From the NCBI GenBank assembly GCA_003279015.1, contig QCBV01000005.1:109324-173323 (forward strand): 64,000 nucleotides of DNA, given 5' to 3'. The notes beneath the pieces are model-generated. The model saw nothing but the letters and a program-made list of their open reading frames with translations, ran no database searches and was not told the origin of the DNA. This DNA is from Prochlorococcus sp. AG-347-J19 (lineage in GTDB: Bacteria; Cyanobacteriota; Cyanobacteriia; PCC-6307; Cyanobiaceae). Positions 9,456 to 18,977 of this stretch are shown in pieces (the stretch's first letter is position 1; each line of letters begins with the position of its first letter). A program made the position numbers and the translations under genes.

Positions 9456-10130
9456 TTAATTATATCGGAATTTTGATGGTTCTTGCCAGCTAGATAAAAA
9501 ACCATTATTCAACTCTGCTACTGCATCAGCATAAGTTAATTCTTCATAACGATGAGTAATCCACAAAGCCGATAAAGGTTTTTTATGGTCACTTGTAAGA
9601 TTTTTAATTGTTTGTAAAACTTTTAATTGGCTGGTTCGATCAAGTAACGCTGTAGGCTCATCTAAAAGAATAAAATTTCTATTACTAATGAGGGCGCATG
9701 CAATAGTTAAACGTTGTTTTTGTCCACCGCTCAAAGTATGCACTGGCCTTTTTTCAAAACCAGTCATTCCTACCTGATCAAGCACATATTCAATTTTTTT
9801 ATTAATTTCATTTTGACTTATATTTTTATTAAGATTTATCAGAAGTTCACTCCTACAATTTGGCATCAATATTTGATGATCGGGGTTTTGAAACACCATG
9901 CCAATATTTGCATTAGATTGAATCACACCATTTTGGGGTTTGAAAATTCCATTAATTAACTTTAAAAGAGTACTTTTCCCGCTCCCGTTTTTACCTACGA
10001 CCATCCAAAATCCAGGTTTTTTTATTGAGAAGTTACATTTAAAAATTAAATTTTCTTTTTTTCCAGGATATGAAAAAGAAACATCTTTAAATTGAATATT
10101 AGGTATTTCATTTTCAAGGGGATCTCGCAT
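9456..10130 (-). CDS. Lone ABC transporter ATPase, CbiO/EcfA type
   Basis: This is the ATP-hydrolysing subunit of an importer of the cobalt/nickel/ECF class. It has Walker A (GKNGSGKST), a Q-loop in VFQNPDHQIL, the signature LSGGQKQR, Walker B (NFILLDEPT) and the switch His (WITHR). I prefer the ATG at 10130 (MRDPLENE) over a TTG at 10142 that would overlap the preceding gene. No permease or substrate-binding partner is next to it, so the substrate cannot be assigned. It lies 8 bp downstream of the UPF0367 gene on the same strand. Confidence 0.85.
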   Translation of the reverse strand: MRDPLENEIPNIQFKDVSFSYPGKKENLIFKCNFSIKKPGFWMVVGKNGSGKSTLLKLINGIFKPQNGVIQSNANIGMVFQNPDHQILMPNCRSELLINLNKNISQNEINKKIEYVLDQVGMTGFEKRPVHTLSGGQKQRLTIACALISNRNFILLDEPTALLDRTSQLKVLQTIKNLTSDHKKPLSALWITHRYEELTYADAVAELNNGFLSSWQEPSKFRYN

Positions 10131-10138
10131 TAATTCTA

Positions 10139-10411
10139 TCAATCTATGTTGAGAGAAAATCCGGGTCTTTTAGCTCCTCCGGCTACTGACGATTTTTCAT
10201 ATATCTGAACAGAAATGATTTCATTAGCTCTTACAGCAATTAATTTATCTTGCACTTTGTCACACCTTAATTCGATCAAGTTTGAGGAATCTAAAGTTTC
10301 ATTCATAGAACTTTTAATTTCATCATAAATTCTTTTAACATCATCAAATTCTTTCTTCTGAATTGAAAGTGGAAAAGGTGAATATCTCAAACTAAGTTCC
10401 AGCGAATACAT
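10139..10411 (-). CDS. UPF0367 family small protein
   Basis: The protein of about 90 residues matches the cyanobacterial UPF0367 pattern: an N-terminal MYSLELSLRYSPFPLS..K, a middle LIELRCDK, and the C-terminal ISVQIYEKSSVAGGAKRPGFS. Function is unknown. It has no signal peptide or membrane span. An in-frame ATG two codons upstream (10417) is possible; I chose 10411 because family members begin MY. It is followed by the ABC ATPase gene, suggesting a two-gene operon. Confidence 0.85.
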   Translation of the reverse strand: MYSLELSLRYSPFPLSIQKKEFDDVKRIYDEIKSSMNETLDSSNLIELRCDKVQDKLIAVRANEIISVQIYEKSSVAGGAKRPGFSLNID

Positions 10412-10563
10412 AATCATTATGAAAACTACTTCTTATAATAATAAATATTTTTAAGCAGGAAGTTTTTTAAATTAAATTCTTTTGAGAAAATTATATAAAA
10501 GATCTTTAAATACAATTATTATGAATATAGGAGATTTTATTATTCATTTTAAAAAATCATTTC

Positions 10564-11532
10564 ATGGAAATAGCAAATGATATAACTTCTCTAGTTGGAA
10601 ATACCCCGTTAGTTAAATTAAATCGAATCAGAAAGTATTTTGATTGTTATCCCGAAATAATAGCCAAACTAGAAAGTTTCAATCCATCAGCCTCCGTTAA
10701 GGATCGGATAGCTTATTCAATGTTATGTAAAGCTGAAGAAGAAGGATTGATAACACCAGATAAAACTACGTTGATTGAAGCAACAAGTGGGAATACTGGC
10801 ATCGCATTAGCAATGGTTGCTGCAGCAAAAGGCTATAAATTGATATTAACTATGCCGGATACGATGAGTATTGAGAGAAGGGCAATGTTGAGAGCATATG
10901 GAGCTGAATTACAGCTAACACCGGGTAAAGACGGAATGAAAGGAGCTTTAGATTTAGCTAATGAGTTGTCTTCAACCATTGCAAATAGCTATCAATTTAA
11001 TCAGTTTGAAAACTTTGCTAATCCAGATATTCATGAAAGAACAACGGCTCAAGAAATATGGTCCCAATCCAATAACAATTTAGATGGACTAGTTACAGGA
11101 GTAGGCACAGGAGGAACAATTACTGGTTGTGCACGTTTTTTGAAAAAAGTTAATCCAAATTGCAAAATTTATGCCGTAGAGCCCAAAAAAAGTGCTGTGA
11201 TTTCCGGAGAGAAAGCTGGATCTCATTCGATTCAAGGAATTGGCGCGGGTTTCGTACCAAAAGTTCTTAATACTAAATTAATTGATGAAATTATAAAAAT
11301 AGATGACGATGAAGCATTTTATTATGGGCGTTTATTAGCTAGATTGGAAGGCCTTTTATCTGGCATCAGCAGCGGTGCAGCTTTAGCAGCAACTATAAAA
11401 ATCGGCAAAAGAAAAGAACTAATGAATAAAAGATTGATAGTTATTCTTCCAAGTTTTGGAGAAAGATATTTATCAACAGCAATGTTTGAATCTAATACTT
11501 CGATTCAAGCCAGAAAAGATGGTTATCTTTAA
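10564..11532 (+). CDS. cysK: Cysteine synthase A (O-acetylserine sulfhydrylase)
   Basis: CysK forms cysteine from O-acetylserine and sulfide with pyridoxal phosphate. The PLP lysine lies in NPSASVKDRIA near residue 44. The substrate loop is EATSGNTGIA and the PLP-phosphate loop is GVGTGGTITG. The protein has 322 residues, normal for the family. The final segment ends in LPSFGERYLST, typical of CysK. A J-domain gene follows 16 bp downstream. cysH, another assimilation gene, lies at 45487. Confidence 0.94.
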   Translation: MEIANDITSLVGNTPLVKLNRIRKYFDCYPEIIAKLESFNPSASVKDRIAYSMLCKAEEEGLITPDKTTLIEATSGNTGIALAMVAAAKGYKLILTMPDTMSIERRAMLRAYGAELQLTPGKDGMKGALDLANELSSTIANSYQFNQFENFANPDIHERTTAQEIWSQSNNNLDGLVTGVGTGGTITGCARFLKKVNPNCKIYAVEPKKSAVISGEKAGSHSIQGIGAGFVPKVLNTKLIDEIIKIDDDEAFYYGRLLARLEGLLSGISSGAALAATIKIGKRKELMNKRLIVILPSFGERYLSTAMFESNTSIQARKDGYL

Positions 11533-11548
11533 TGCATAATTTATAAAA

Positions 11549-12226
11549 ATGGAAAAAAATTTATATGAAGAATTAGGTCTCAAACAAAATGCAACCAGAA
11601 GTGAGATTAAATCTTCATATCGCTCTTTAGTTAAGCAACATCATCCAGATGCAGGCGGCAAGAAAGAACGATTTCTTGCAATACAAAATGCATGGGAAAC
11701 TCTAAATGACCCTATCAAAAAGAAACAATACGATAGCAGTTTTTCCTTTTCCAGCTCATCATTTGATTCATTAAATGAAAATTGGGAAGAGAAATTTAAT
11801 TCAAAAAAACATAATTCTTCAATTAAGGACAAAGAAGTTGAAACATGGATTAAAGAAATTTATAGTCCGATAAATAGATTAATTAGTCAAATCATTAAAC
11901 CTTTGAATAACGAAATAAAAGAACTATCTGCGGATCCATATGATGAAGAACTAATGGAAAATTTTTGCAGTTATATTATTCTTTCACAAAAGAAAATAGA
12001 AAAAGTTGAAAAAATTTATAACAAAAAAATAGTTCCAAAGTCTATTTCAGCTTTAGGCCTCGATCTTTATCATTGTTTTTCACAAGTTAAAGATGCGCTA
12101 TCAGAATTTGATAGATATACACAAGGATACGTAGATAATTACTTATTTGATGGCAAAGAAATGATCAAAGAAGCAAAAAGAATACAATCAAAGATGTCTA
12201 TAGAGAAAAAAAATAAAAACTTTTAG
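11549..12226 (+). CDS. DnaJ-domain protein (type III J-protein)
   Basis: A J domain fills residues 3-64, with the HPD signature in QHHPDAGG that stimulates DnaK ATPase. There is no Gly/Phe linker, zinc centre or DnaJ C-terminal domain, so it is a specialised J-protein rather than DnaJ itself. The remaining ~160 residues are charged and predicted helical, with no family I recognise. It follows cysK closely and converges on ndhO. Confidence 0.85.
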   Translation: MEKNLYEELGLKQNATRSEIKSSYRSLVKQHHPDAGGKKERFLAIQNAWETLNDPIKKKQYDSSFSFSSSSFDSLNENWEEKFNSKKHNSSIKDKEVETWIKEIYSPINRLISQIIKPLNNEIKELSADPYDEELMENFCSYIILSQKKIEKVEKIYNKKIVPKSISALGLDLYHCFSQVKDALSEFDRYTQGYVDNYLFDGKEMIKEAKRIQSKMSIEKKNKNF

Positions 12227-12237
12227 ATATAAAAATT

Positions 12238-12474
12238 TTATTGAGCATATTCTTTAAGTTGATCTAATTTCAACCAAACATCTGGTACAGGTCTGCGCCA
12301 TCGAACTTGAGCATATTCCTCTTTGACTGAAAGAATCTCTCCAGGACCCTCAAAGACATAATTAGGTAGATCATCATCACTGGCTAGCGCTTCGATACTT
12401 TTTATATAATTTTCTCTGTCGACAAAAACTAAGCTTCCTTTCTTGAGAGGTTTCTTAGGAATAGAATCTGTCAT
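12238..12474 (-). CDS. ndhO: NdhO, NDH-1 complex subunit O
   Basis: NdhO is a small stromal/cytoplasmic-face subunit of the cyanobacterial NAD(P)H:plastoquinone oxidoreductase used in respiration and cyclic electron flow. The 78-residue protein shows the family features KKPLKKGSLVFVDRE, SIEALASDDDLPNYVFEGPGEIL and the closing VPDVWLKLDQLKEY. It lies convergent with the J-domain gene and divergent from the epimerase gene. Confidence 0.93.
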   Translation of the reverse strand: MTDSIPKKPLKKGSLVFVDRENYIKSIEALASDDDLPNYVFEGPGEILSVKEEYAQVRWRRPVPDVWLKLDQLKEYAQ

Positions 12475-12609
12475 AATAAATTCAAGAAAGTTACTTGAAA
12501 TTATTATACAAAAACTTGTTTGAAAACTATTGAAAAAAATTTATACCGGAATAATAATTACAAACGTTTAAAAAATTTAATAGCCTTAATTGATAAACAT
12601 CTATAAGAT

Positions 12610-13536
12610 ATGCGTCTTTTACTACTTGGCTGCACTGGATTTGTTGGTAAAGAATTAGTACCAACACTAGTCAATGAAAATCACGAAATATACATTGTAA
12701 GTAGAAAACCCATTAGTAAATTAAAGCTTGATTTAGATTTCAATAAGTTTAAATTTTTTCAAATAGATTTATCAAAAGAAAAAAACTGGAATAACGAAAA
12801 TCTTCTAAATATTTTAATAGAGACAGATGGAATTATTAACTTGATGGGAGAACCCATAGCAGAAAAAAAATGGACTTCTGAACAAAAACAGGAGATTGAA
12901 AATAGTCGTATTAACAGCACGAAATTTATGATGAAGACCCTTAAAAATTTAAAAATCAACCCAAAAGTCATTATAAATGGATCAGCTATAGGTTATTACG
13001 GTACAAGTTTGTCTAGTGAATTCACTGAAAATAGTCCTGGAGGGAAAGACTTTTTATCTAATCTTTGCAAAAAATGGGAAGCGGTCGCCGCTGAAAAACC
13101 ATTTTTCTCAAGGTTAGTTATTTTTAGAATTGGAATTGTTCTAGAGAAAGACGGAGGAGCATTAGGAAAAATGCTCCCTATATTCAAAGTTGGATTAGGT
13201 GGACCAATTGGAGATGGTAAGCAATGGATGAGTTGGATTCATAGAACTGATTTATGTGCATTAATTATTCAAGCCTTAGTTGATAAAAAGTATTCGGGAG
13301 TATTTAATGCTGTTGCACCAAATCCAGTATTAATGAGTGAATTTTCTCAGACTTTAGGCAAATGTCTGAATAGACCTAATTTATTTCCAGTGCCTGGAGC
13401 GGTTTTAAAAATATTGTTAGGAGATGGAGCGAAAGTTGTTTTAGAAGGACAAAAGGTAATTAGCAGTAAAATCAAAAATTATAATTTTAAATATCCTCTT
13501 CTTGAGAAAGCAATTTACGCCTCCACCAAGAATTAA
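12610..13536 (+). CDS. TIGR01777-family NAD-dependent epimerase (YfcH-like)
   Basis: An SDR-fold nucleotide-binding protein of 308 aa with the N-terminal Rossmann motif LLGCTGFVGKEL, the NGSAIGYYG catalytic-region motif and the family-specific WMSWIHRTDL and GVFNAVAPNPV segments. Members are often misnamed SulA or cell-division inhibitors; the substrate is unknown. Its last 50 bp overlap the end of the convergent small membrane protein gene at 13487. Confidence 0.9.
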   Translation: MRLLLLGCTGFVGKELVPTLVNENHEIYIVSRKPISKLKLDLDFNKFKFFQIDLSKEKNWNNENLLNILIETDGIINLMGEPIAEKKWTSEQKQEIENSRINSTKFMMKTLKNLKINPKVIINGSAIGYYGTSLSSEFTENSPGGKDFLSNLCKKWEAVAAEKPFFSRLVIFRIGIVLEKDGGALGKMLPIFKVGLGGPIGDGKQWMSWIHRTDLCALIIQALVDKKYSGVFNAVAPNPVLMSEFSQTLGKCLNRPNLFPVPGAVLKILLGDGAKVVLEGQKVISSKIKNYNFKYPLLEKAIYASTKN

Positions 13537-13756
13537 TACCGTTTACTAAAGCACCAATAATAAGAATTGTTATCAATGGAACTACAAGAGGATTCCAAAC
13601 TATCTGAAAAAAATTAATAAAAATAAATATCCCATTCAATTGCATTATGATTGCAAAAATAAAAAATATTGCAAAAAAAATGACTGTAAATAAATTTATT
13701 AATAACAAATTATCGATAATTTGTTTTAACTTATTTTGATTATTCTCCTTAGTCAT
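13487..13756 (-). CDS. Small two-span membrane protein
   Basis: The 89-residue protein has two hydrophobic segments (about residues 18-42 and 50-70) and a C-terminal motif NGINSWWRRKLLSQEE. I know no function. It overlaps the start region of nothing else but shares 50 bp at its 3' end with the convergent epimerase gene, and its ATG overlaps the 3' end of the LpxB-like gene by 8 bp, which points to an operon with it. Both overlapping genes look intact. Confidence 0.75.
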   Translation of the reverse strand: MTKENNQNKLKQIIDNLLLINLFTVIFFAIFFIFAIIMQLNGIFIFINFFQIVWNPLVVPLITILIIGALVNGINSWWRRKLLSQEEDI

Positions 13757-14951
13757 TTTTTATAACAATATTCATATCATCAACCATTTTAAGACAAGCT
13801 TTGTTTTCACCCAGTCTTTTTTTAGCATTTTCATTACATGAGATCAAAAACTTCTTATTTAGCTGTATAAGGTATATTATTTTTATGATCAATTTAATTG
13901 TCTGATTGATTTGATCATTTTTGTCTTTAAAATTTGTTGCACAAAAAACATATTTTCCAAGCAAACGTCTTTGCGCTTCTGCAAAAGTTTTTGTAAATTG
14001 TGGACCTTTACCTTCAATCTGAATAACCGGTTTTCCTAATCCAATCGCTTGCTCTGCCGCTGTTCCTGCCATACTAATACAGCATCTACTTTGCAATAAT
14101 ATTTTGTCAAAATTATTCCAATATATATTTACTTCTAAAAATTTATATTGGAATTTCAAGAGATTATTATCTTTTATATTTTCTATTTTTAACCATCCTC
14201 TTTTTTGAAATATCTCCTTTATTTTTGATGAAGATAGAGCATTAACTATTGCAAAATTAAACTGTATTTTTTGAAAATATCTTAAATCTGACAATGCCTC
14301 TAATACCTCTAAAATCAAAACAAAATTATCTAAAATCTCAGGGAATCTACTTCCTGGAAATAATCCAATACTAAATTCATCTTTATTTAATTCTTTGTTG
14401 CTAGGAAAAAACTTATCCATAAATGGGTTGCCTAAAAAAGACACTTTCTTTTTTAATTGCAATGTTAAATCATTAGCTGTAAGGGAATCTCTCGTATATA
14501 TTTTTTTTGCTTTTTGTGAGAGCAAGAAAAATTTAGAAGGCCATGGTAATTTCAACTTCCCTTCATAATGGCTGGAATAAGCAACTAGATATGTAAAAAA
14601 ATCTTTCTTACAAACCCATGCAAAAAAAACTGGCACAATATCTCCAACTACAAAAAAATAATCATATTTTTTTCTTATTTTAAAAGTTAAATATAATCTT
14701 TTTAGAAAATAAAATATTTCTCCTCCTAATATCTCAGTAAGTCTTCCCTTAAAAGAATTATAACCAATTCCTCCAGTTCTAAATTCCTTAGTTTTACCGA
14801 TAATCTTAATTTTTTCTTTTTCGTAATGGTTTCCTATACCAACAATTGGCAAAGCATGAACAGAATAACCACTTTTTACGAATTGTTTAGCTATTAAACT
14901 GCCAGATAGATCTTCTCCATGTCCATTACTTAAAATTAAAATCTTAAACAA
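13749..14951 (-). CDS. Lipid-A-disaccharide synthase-related glycosyltransferase (TIGR03492 type)
   Basis: The 400-residue protein starts ILILSNGHGEDLSGSLIA, the hallmark of the cyanobacterial/plant LpxB-like family, and has a GT-B C-terminal half with LFPGSRFPEI and GTAAEQAIGLGKPVIQIEGKGPQ, the donor-nucleotide site. It is not canonical LpxB, and the acceptor is unknown. It lies 1 bp downstream of the TPR gene and overlaps the following membrane protein gene, so three or four minus-strand genes here form one operon. Confidence 0.85.
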   Translation of the reverse strand: MFKILILSNGHGEDLSGSLIAKQFVKSGYSVHALPIVGIGNHYEKEKIKIIGKTKEFRTGGIGYNSFKGRLTEILGGEIFYFLKRLYLTFKIRKKYDYFFVVGDIVPVFFAWVCKKDFFTYLVAYSSHYEGKLKLPWPSKFFLLSQKAKKIYTRDSLTANDLTLQLKKKVSFLGNPFMDKFFPSNKELNKDEFSIGLFPGSRFPEILDNFVLILEVLEALSDLRYFQKIQFNFAIVNALSSSKIKEIFQKRGWLKIENIKDNNLLKFQYKFLEVNIYWNNFDKILLQSRCCISMAGTAAEQAIGLGKPVIQIEGKGPQFTKTFAEAQRRLLGKYVFCATNFKDKNDQINQTIKLIIKIIYLIQLNKKFLISCNENAKKRLGENKACLKMVDDMNIVIKND

Positions 14952-14952
14952 T

Positions 14953-15381
14953 TTAAAATTCCAACCATTTTTTTACTTTGGTTAACTCAGGCCAACCTGG
15001 ATATCTACTTAATCCGTCTTCAACAGATTCTTTCAGCTCACTTTTCACATCTGGCATCATCATAGACATTTTTTTTATTAATTCAATATGATCCCTAACA
15101 CCTTTATTATTGGTAGCCAAAAGAGCTAAAGACAAATTCATTCTTGCTTGTGGATCTTGCTGATTTAATCGAACAGCTTGTCTGGCAGCTGACAAAGCTT
15201 CTTCATTATTTTTCAAAAGTAATTGAAGCCATGATAAACAAGTCCAAGCAGCAAAATGATTTGGAATTTGCTGTATAATTTTTTGAAAATCTTGAGCGAT
15301 TGGAATTAAATCTTGCCCTGCTTTATATCTTGATAAAGCTGCATTAAAATCCTCTTCGATGGGATTGATTTCTTTATTCAT
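14953..15381 (-). CDS. TPR-repeat protein
   Basis: A soluble 142-residue protein with TPR-like helices: one covers NHFAAWTCLSWLQLLLKNNEEALSAARQ and the next DPQARMNLSLALLATNN. It ends with a conserved-looking SRYPGWPELTKVKKWLEF. There is no signal peptide. It is probably a protein-interaction module; the partner is unknown. It sits 6 bp after the A-type Fe-S carrier gene, suggesting co-transcription. Confidence 0.8.
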   Translation of the reverse strand: MNKEINPIEEDFNAALSRYKAGQDLIPIAQDFQKIIQQIPNHFAAWTCLSWLQLLLKNNEEALSAARQAVRLNQQDPQARMNLSLALLATNNKGVRDHIELIKKMSMMMPDVKSELKESVEDGLSRYPGWPELTKVKKWLEF

Positions 15382-15387
15382 TAATTA

Positions 15388-15780
15388 TTAAACTGCAAAA
15401 GAGCTGCCACATCCGCAAGTTTGAGAGGCATTAGGATTTACAAAATTAAAGCCGCCTCCAATTAATTCCTTACTAAAATCTAACTGCATTCCATAAATAT
15501 ATAAAAGACTTTTAGGATCACAAACAACTTGAAAGCTTTGATCAGCTTTTAATGAATAATCATAAACTTTATCATCGGGATTTATTTCATCAGTTCTTAT
15601 AAAATCCATCGTGTAACTCATCCCACTACAACCTCCAGATCTTACTCCTACCCTTAGTGCTTTTTTATCACTTTGGCCCTTCAATAAATTTGAAATTTGT
15701 TCTATAGCATCATTCGTAATTAAGATACCTTTGCCATCATCAGAATTTTTAATTTCCTGTTTAACTTCTACATTTTCCAT
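15388..15780 (-). CDS. A-type iron-sulfur cluster carrier (SufA/IscA/ErpA family)
   Basis: A-type carriers pass Fe-S clusters to target proteins. Three cluster-binding cysteines are present: one in VRSGGCSGMSY and two in the closing CGCGSSF. I chose the ATG at 15780 (MENVEVKQE), giving 130 residues; an upstream ATG at 15840 would add 20 residues of untypical sequence. The sufBCDS genes lie 37 kb away in the same window, so the carrier is not in the suf operon. Confidence 0.92.
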   Translation of the reverse strand: MENVEVKQEIKNSDDGKGILITNDAIEQISNLLKGQSDKKALRVGVRSGGCSGMSYTMDFIRTDEINPDDKVYDYSLKADQSFQVVCDPKSLLYIYGMQLDFSKELIGGGFNFVNPNASQTCGCGSSFAV

Positions 15781-15862
15781 AAACAAGGGATTTCTACTAT
15801 TTATAATATAAAAACTTAATCGATAGGATGCATAGAACAAACGTTATCCAAACTTGATTTGT

Positions 15863-15868
15863 TATAAT
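15863..15868 (+). promoter_or_regulatory. TATAAT -10 element just upstream of zds
   Basis: A perfect TATAAT ends 11 bases before the GTG start of zeta-carotene desaturase. A normal initiation distance would leave a 5' leader of only about five bases. No convincing -35 element is seen. Confidence 0.45.
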
Positions 15869-15879
15869 TCTAAGAAAAA

Positions 15880-17334
15880 GTGAAAATTGCCATAGTTGGT
15901 TCTGGATTAGCTGGTCTTACAGCAGCAGTCAATTTAGTTGATGAAGGTCACGATGTAGAAATTTACGAGAGCAGATCATTTTGGGGAGGTAAAGTAGGAA
16001 GTTGGGAAGATAAGGATGGCAACCACATAGAAATGGGTTTACATGTATTTTTTTACAATTATGCAAATCTTTTTCAATTAATGAAAAAAGTTGGAGCTCT
16101 AGACAATTTACTCCCGAAAGAACATACTCATCTATTTATAAATAATGGTGGAAATTTAAAGTCGTTAGACTTCAGATTCCCTTTAGGTGCTCCATTTAAC
16201 GGACTTAAAGCTTTTTTTACCACCGAACAACTTACTTGGGTAGATAAGTTCAGAAATGCGTTAGCTTTAGGGACAAGTCCAATCGTTAGAGGATTGATAG
16301 ACTATGAAGGCGCAATGAAAATAATTAGAGATCTAGATAGAATTAGCTTTAAAGAATGGTTTTTAAACCATGGTGGAAGTGAAAAAAGTTTAGAAAGAAT
16401 GTGGGATCCTATCGCATATGCATTAGGTTTTATTAATTGCAAAGATATTTCAGCAAGATGCATGCTAACTATATTTATGATGTTTGCTTCAAAAACAGAA
16501 GCCTCAAAACTTAATCTTTTAAAAGGTTCCCCACATAAGTGGTTAACGCAACCTATCATCGATTACATCACAAACAAAGGAGCAAAAATACATCTTAACC
16601 ATAAGGTAGAAGAAATCATTTATGAAAAGGAATCTTCCTCTTATTCAGTAAATCAATTAAAAATATCTTCTCCTGAAGGAATTAAGGCAGTTTTTGCAGA
16701 TAAATTTCTAGCTGCCTGTGATGTTCCTGGAATAAAAAAAATAATTCCAAAAGAATGGTATCAATTTAAAGAATTTGAAGGTTTGAAAAAACTTAGAGCT
16801 GTAGCTGTTGCCACAATCCAATTAAGATATGACGGTTGGGTTACTGAATTACAAAAAGATAATACTGGAAACGAACCAATTGGACTAGATAACCTTCTTT
16901 ATTCTGCTGATGCCTCTTTCAGTTGTTTTGCTGATTTAGCACTAGCAAGTCCAGCAGACTATAGAAAAAAAGATATGGGATCGCTTCTCCAATGTGTTTT
17001 AACTCCTGGCGATAGATGGATAGGAAGATCCACAGAAAGAATTACAAAAGAAATTGATAAAGAGGTTCGCCGTCTATTCCCATCCTCAAAAAACCTTAAA
17101 TTGCTTTGGAGTAACGTGGTACAAATTCCACAATCACTCTATAGAGAAGCTCCCGGTATGGAACCTTTCAGACCAGATCAAAAAACATCTATATCTAATT
17201 TCTTCATGGCTGGTAGTTATACAAAACAAGATTATATAGACTCTATGGAGGGAGCTACAATGAGTGGGCATTTAGCTGCAGCCGCAATTTTAGAGAAGAA
17301 AGCCGAATTAGCAAAAAATCTTGCAGTAAGTTGA
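15880..17334 (+). CDS. crtQ: Zeta-carotene desaturase (CrtQ/ZDS)
   Basis: ZDS converts zeta-carotene to lycopene in carotenoid synthesis at the membrane. The 484-aa protein has the FAD dinucleotide motif [20 protein letters not shown], the Phytoene-desaturase-like [10 protein letters not shown] segment, and the C-terminal [18 protein letters not shown] motif of plant-type desaturases. The start is GTG at 15880, and no better start exists because the FAD motif begins at residue 4. An SRPBCC gene follows 3 bp after the stop, so the two are probably co-transcribed. Confidence 0.94.
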   Translation: MKIAIVGSGLAGLTAAVNLVDEGHDVEIYESRSFWGGKVGSWEDKDGNHIEMGLHVFFYNYANLFQLMKKVGALDNLLPKEHTHLFINNGGNLKSLDFRFPLGAPFNGLKAFFTTEQLTWVDKFRNALALGTSPIVRGLIDYEGAMKIIRDLDRISFKEWFLNHGGSEKSLERMWDPIAYALGFINCKDISARCMLTIFMMFASKTEASKLNLLKGSPHKWLTQPIIDYITNKGAKIHLNHKVEEIIYEKESSSYSVNQLKISSPEGIKAVFADKFLAACDVPGIKKIIPKEWYQFKEFEGLKKLRAVAVATIQLRYDGWVTELQKDNTGNEPIGLDNLLYSADASFSCFADLALASPADYRKKDMGSLLQCVLTPGDRWIGRSTERITKEIDKEVRRLFPSSKNLKLLWSNVVQIPQSLYREAPGMEPFRPDQKTSISNFFMAGSYTKQDYIDSMEGATMSGHLAAAAILEKKAELAKNLAVS

Positions 17335-17337
17335 TTA

Positions 17338-17808
17338 ATGGGTACTTGGCTAAAACATGACGTAATAACAGTTGTTAATGCGCCTCTTGAAAATGTATGG
17401 GACACATGGAGTGATTTAGACTCAATGTCACTTTGGATGAGCTGGATTGAATCTGTAAAAACAGTTGACGAAGAAACTAATACGTTACCTGATTTAACAG
17501 AATGGACTTTGGCTGCAAATGGCTTTAGGTTCAAATGGAAAGCTCAAATTACAGAAAGGGTTGAAAAAAGCAAACTTAAATGGAAATCAATAGGAGGTTT
17601 GCCAACTGAGGGATCAGTAGTTTTCGAAAGTAAAACTGATCAAATCACAACTGTAAATTTAGCAATAACTTATGAACTACCAAAAATGATTGCTCGGTTT
17701 ATGGAAGAAAATATTTTAGGCAAAATGGTTACAAATGAATTACAGGCCAATATTGATAGATTCAAAGATTTAGTTGAAAAGAACTATACAAAAAATTTTT
17801 CTAATTAA
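17338..17808 (+). CDS. SRPBCC (START-like) domain protein
   Basis: The 156-residue protein has the helix-grip START-like pattern: an opening HDVITVVNAPLENVWDTWSDL, a middle WTLAANGFRFKWKAQI and a long C-terminal helix. Such proteins bind hydrophobic ligands. The immediate upstream zds suggests a carotenoid or quinone-related ligand, but this is inference. It converges on hemD with an 8-bp overlap. Confidence 0.85.
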   Translation: MGTWLKHDVITVVNAPLENVWDTWSDLDSMSLWMSWIESVKTVDEETNTLPDLTEWTLAANGFRFKWKAQITERVEKSKLKWKSIGGLPTEGSVVFESKTDQITTVNLAITYELPKMIARFMEENILGKMVTNELQANIDRFKDLVEKNYTKNFSN

Positions 17809-18598
17809 AAATATTAATTGCTACATCTAGTAGTCCTTCAAAAGTATATTTTTGTGCCTGACTATCAACTCTTCCAAAAATCTCGTAACATATTTTTGTT
17901 GTCTGAGGTCCAATAGTTAACAACTTAATTTGATCGAAATATTCTAACCATTGTTTGCCAAGTTTTTTTTCTATTAAAAAAGCAGCATTTACTACGGTTT
18001 TACCGCTTGAGAAAATAATTGCATCGACTTTTCGATTAGAAATAATATCAATTGTTTCTTCCGGAATTGAGTCAGGACACCTAGTTTCATATGCAGCAAC
18101 TTCAAATACACGAGAACCAGCCTTTCTAAATTGATCTGCAATTAAATCCCTTCCACCTGTTTGGACTCTTGGTACAAAAACTCGAAGTCCATATCCAGAT
18201 ACTGGGAAATTATCAATTAAACTTTCAGCAACAAATTCTGGAGGTATGAAATCAGCCTTAATCCCAAAATTATCAAGAGTTTTTGAGGTTTTTTCTCCGA
18301 CTACGGCGATTTTTGTTTTTTTAGAACATTCTTTTAATGAACTATTAAAGTATCTAAGTCTTTTATCCACAAATTTGATCCCATTACTACTGGAAAAAAT
18401 AATCCAATGAAAATCATTTATTTGATTTAATGCTTCATCAAGAGGATTCAAATCATCAGGATCAGAAATACTTATTGCAGGTAAATCAAATACATTAGCG
18501 CCCTTGCTTATGAATATCTTTTTTATATCCAATATCCCTTCTTTTGATCGAGTAATAATTATATTTCTTTGATCAAGGGGTAGATCAACTTTTGGCAT
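17801..18598 (-). CDS. hemD: Uroporphyrinogen-III synthase
   Basis: HemD closes and inverts ring D of hydroxymethylbilane in tetrapyrrole synthesis. The family is poorly conserved, but the N-terminal RNIIITRSKEG, the mid-region VFVPRVQTGGRDLIADQFRKAG and VDAIIFSSGKTVVNAAFLI, and the C-terminal LLTIGPQTTKIC fit well. I chose the ATG at 18598 (MPKVDLPLD); an ATG at 18613 is also possible. Either overlaps the 3' end of rbfA, implying coupled translation. Confidence 0.88.
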   Translation of the reverse strand: MPKVDLPLDQRNIIITRSKEGILDIKKIFISKGANVFDLPAISISDPDDLNPLDEALNQINDFHWIIFSSSNGIKFVDKRLRYFNSSLKECSKKTKIAVVGEKTSKTLDNFGIKADFIPPEFVAESLIDNFPVSGYGLRVFVPRVQTGGRDLIADQFRKAGSRVFEVAAYETRCPDSIPEETIDIISNRKVDAIIFSSGKTVVNAAFLIEKKLGKQWLEYFDQIKLLTIGPQTTKICYEIFGRVDSQAQKYTFEGLLDVAINIFN

Positions 18599-18977
18599 CC
18601 TTATCCTCAACATTATGATTTTGATTTTTATTTTTTAATTCATCGAGAAGTTTCAAAACTGATAATCCTTTATCAAGAACAACATCGTCTTTAAAAATTA
18701 TCTCTGGAACTCTTCTCATCTCAATTCTTTTTCCTAAACTATGTCTTATAGAGCTTTTAGCAGTATTCAAGTTTGATACAATTTCTTTCCTCACTTTCTC
18801 TTGAGCAGTTGAAGATATATAAATTTTACAGTGTTGCAAATCACCTGATAAATCAATTTTAGAAATATTGACGAAATGATCTCTAATAAGATCATTTTCT
18901 AAATCATTCTGCAAAATAAGGGTTATTTCTTTCTTCAAAAGAGAAGAAACTTTTGCAAGACGGTAATTATTTGGCAT
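18585..18977 (-). CDS. rbfA: Ribosome-binding factor A
   Basis: RbfA assists 16S rRNA 5'-end maturation and 30S assembly. The 130-aa KH-like protein starts RLAKVSSLLKKEITLILQ, contains VNISKIDLSGDLQHCKIYIS and ends the domain with EMRRVPEIIFKDD. It overlaps ycf33 by one base upstream and hemD downstream. Confidence 0.93.
   Translation of the reverse strand: MPNNYRLAKVSSLLKKEITLILQNDLENDLIRDHFVNISKIDLSGDLQHCKIYISSTAQEKVRKEIVSNLNTAKSSIRHSLGKRIEMRRVPEIIFKDDVVLDKGLSVLKLLDELKNKNQNHNVEDKDAKS

Noticed and set aside
13487..13536. The 50-bp convergent overlap considered as evidence that one gene is false
   Set aside because: Both the epimerase C-terminus and the WWRRKLL membrane protein look genuine, and each fits its own operon context.
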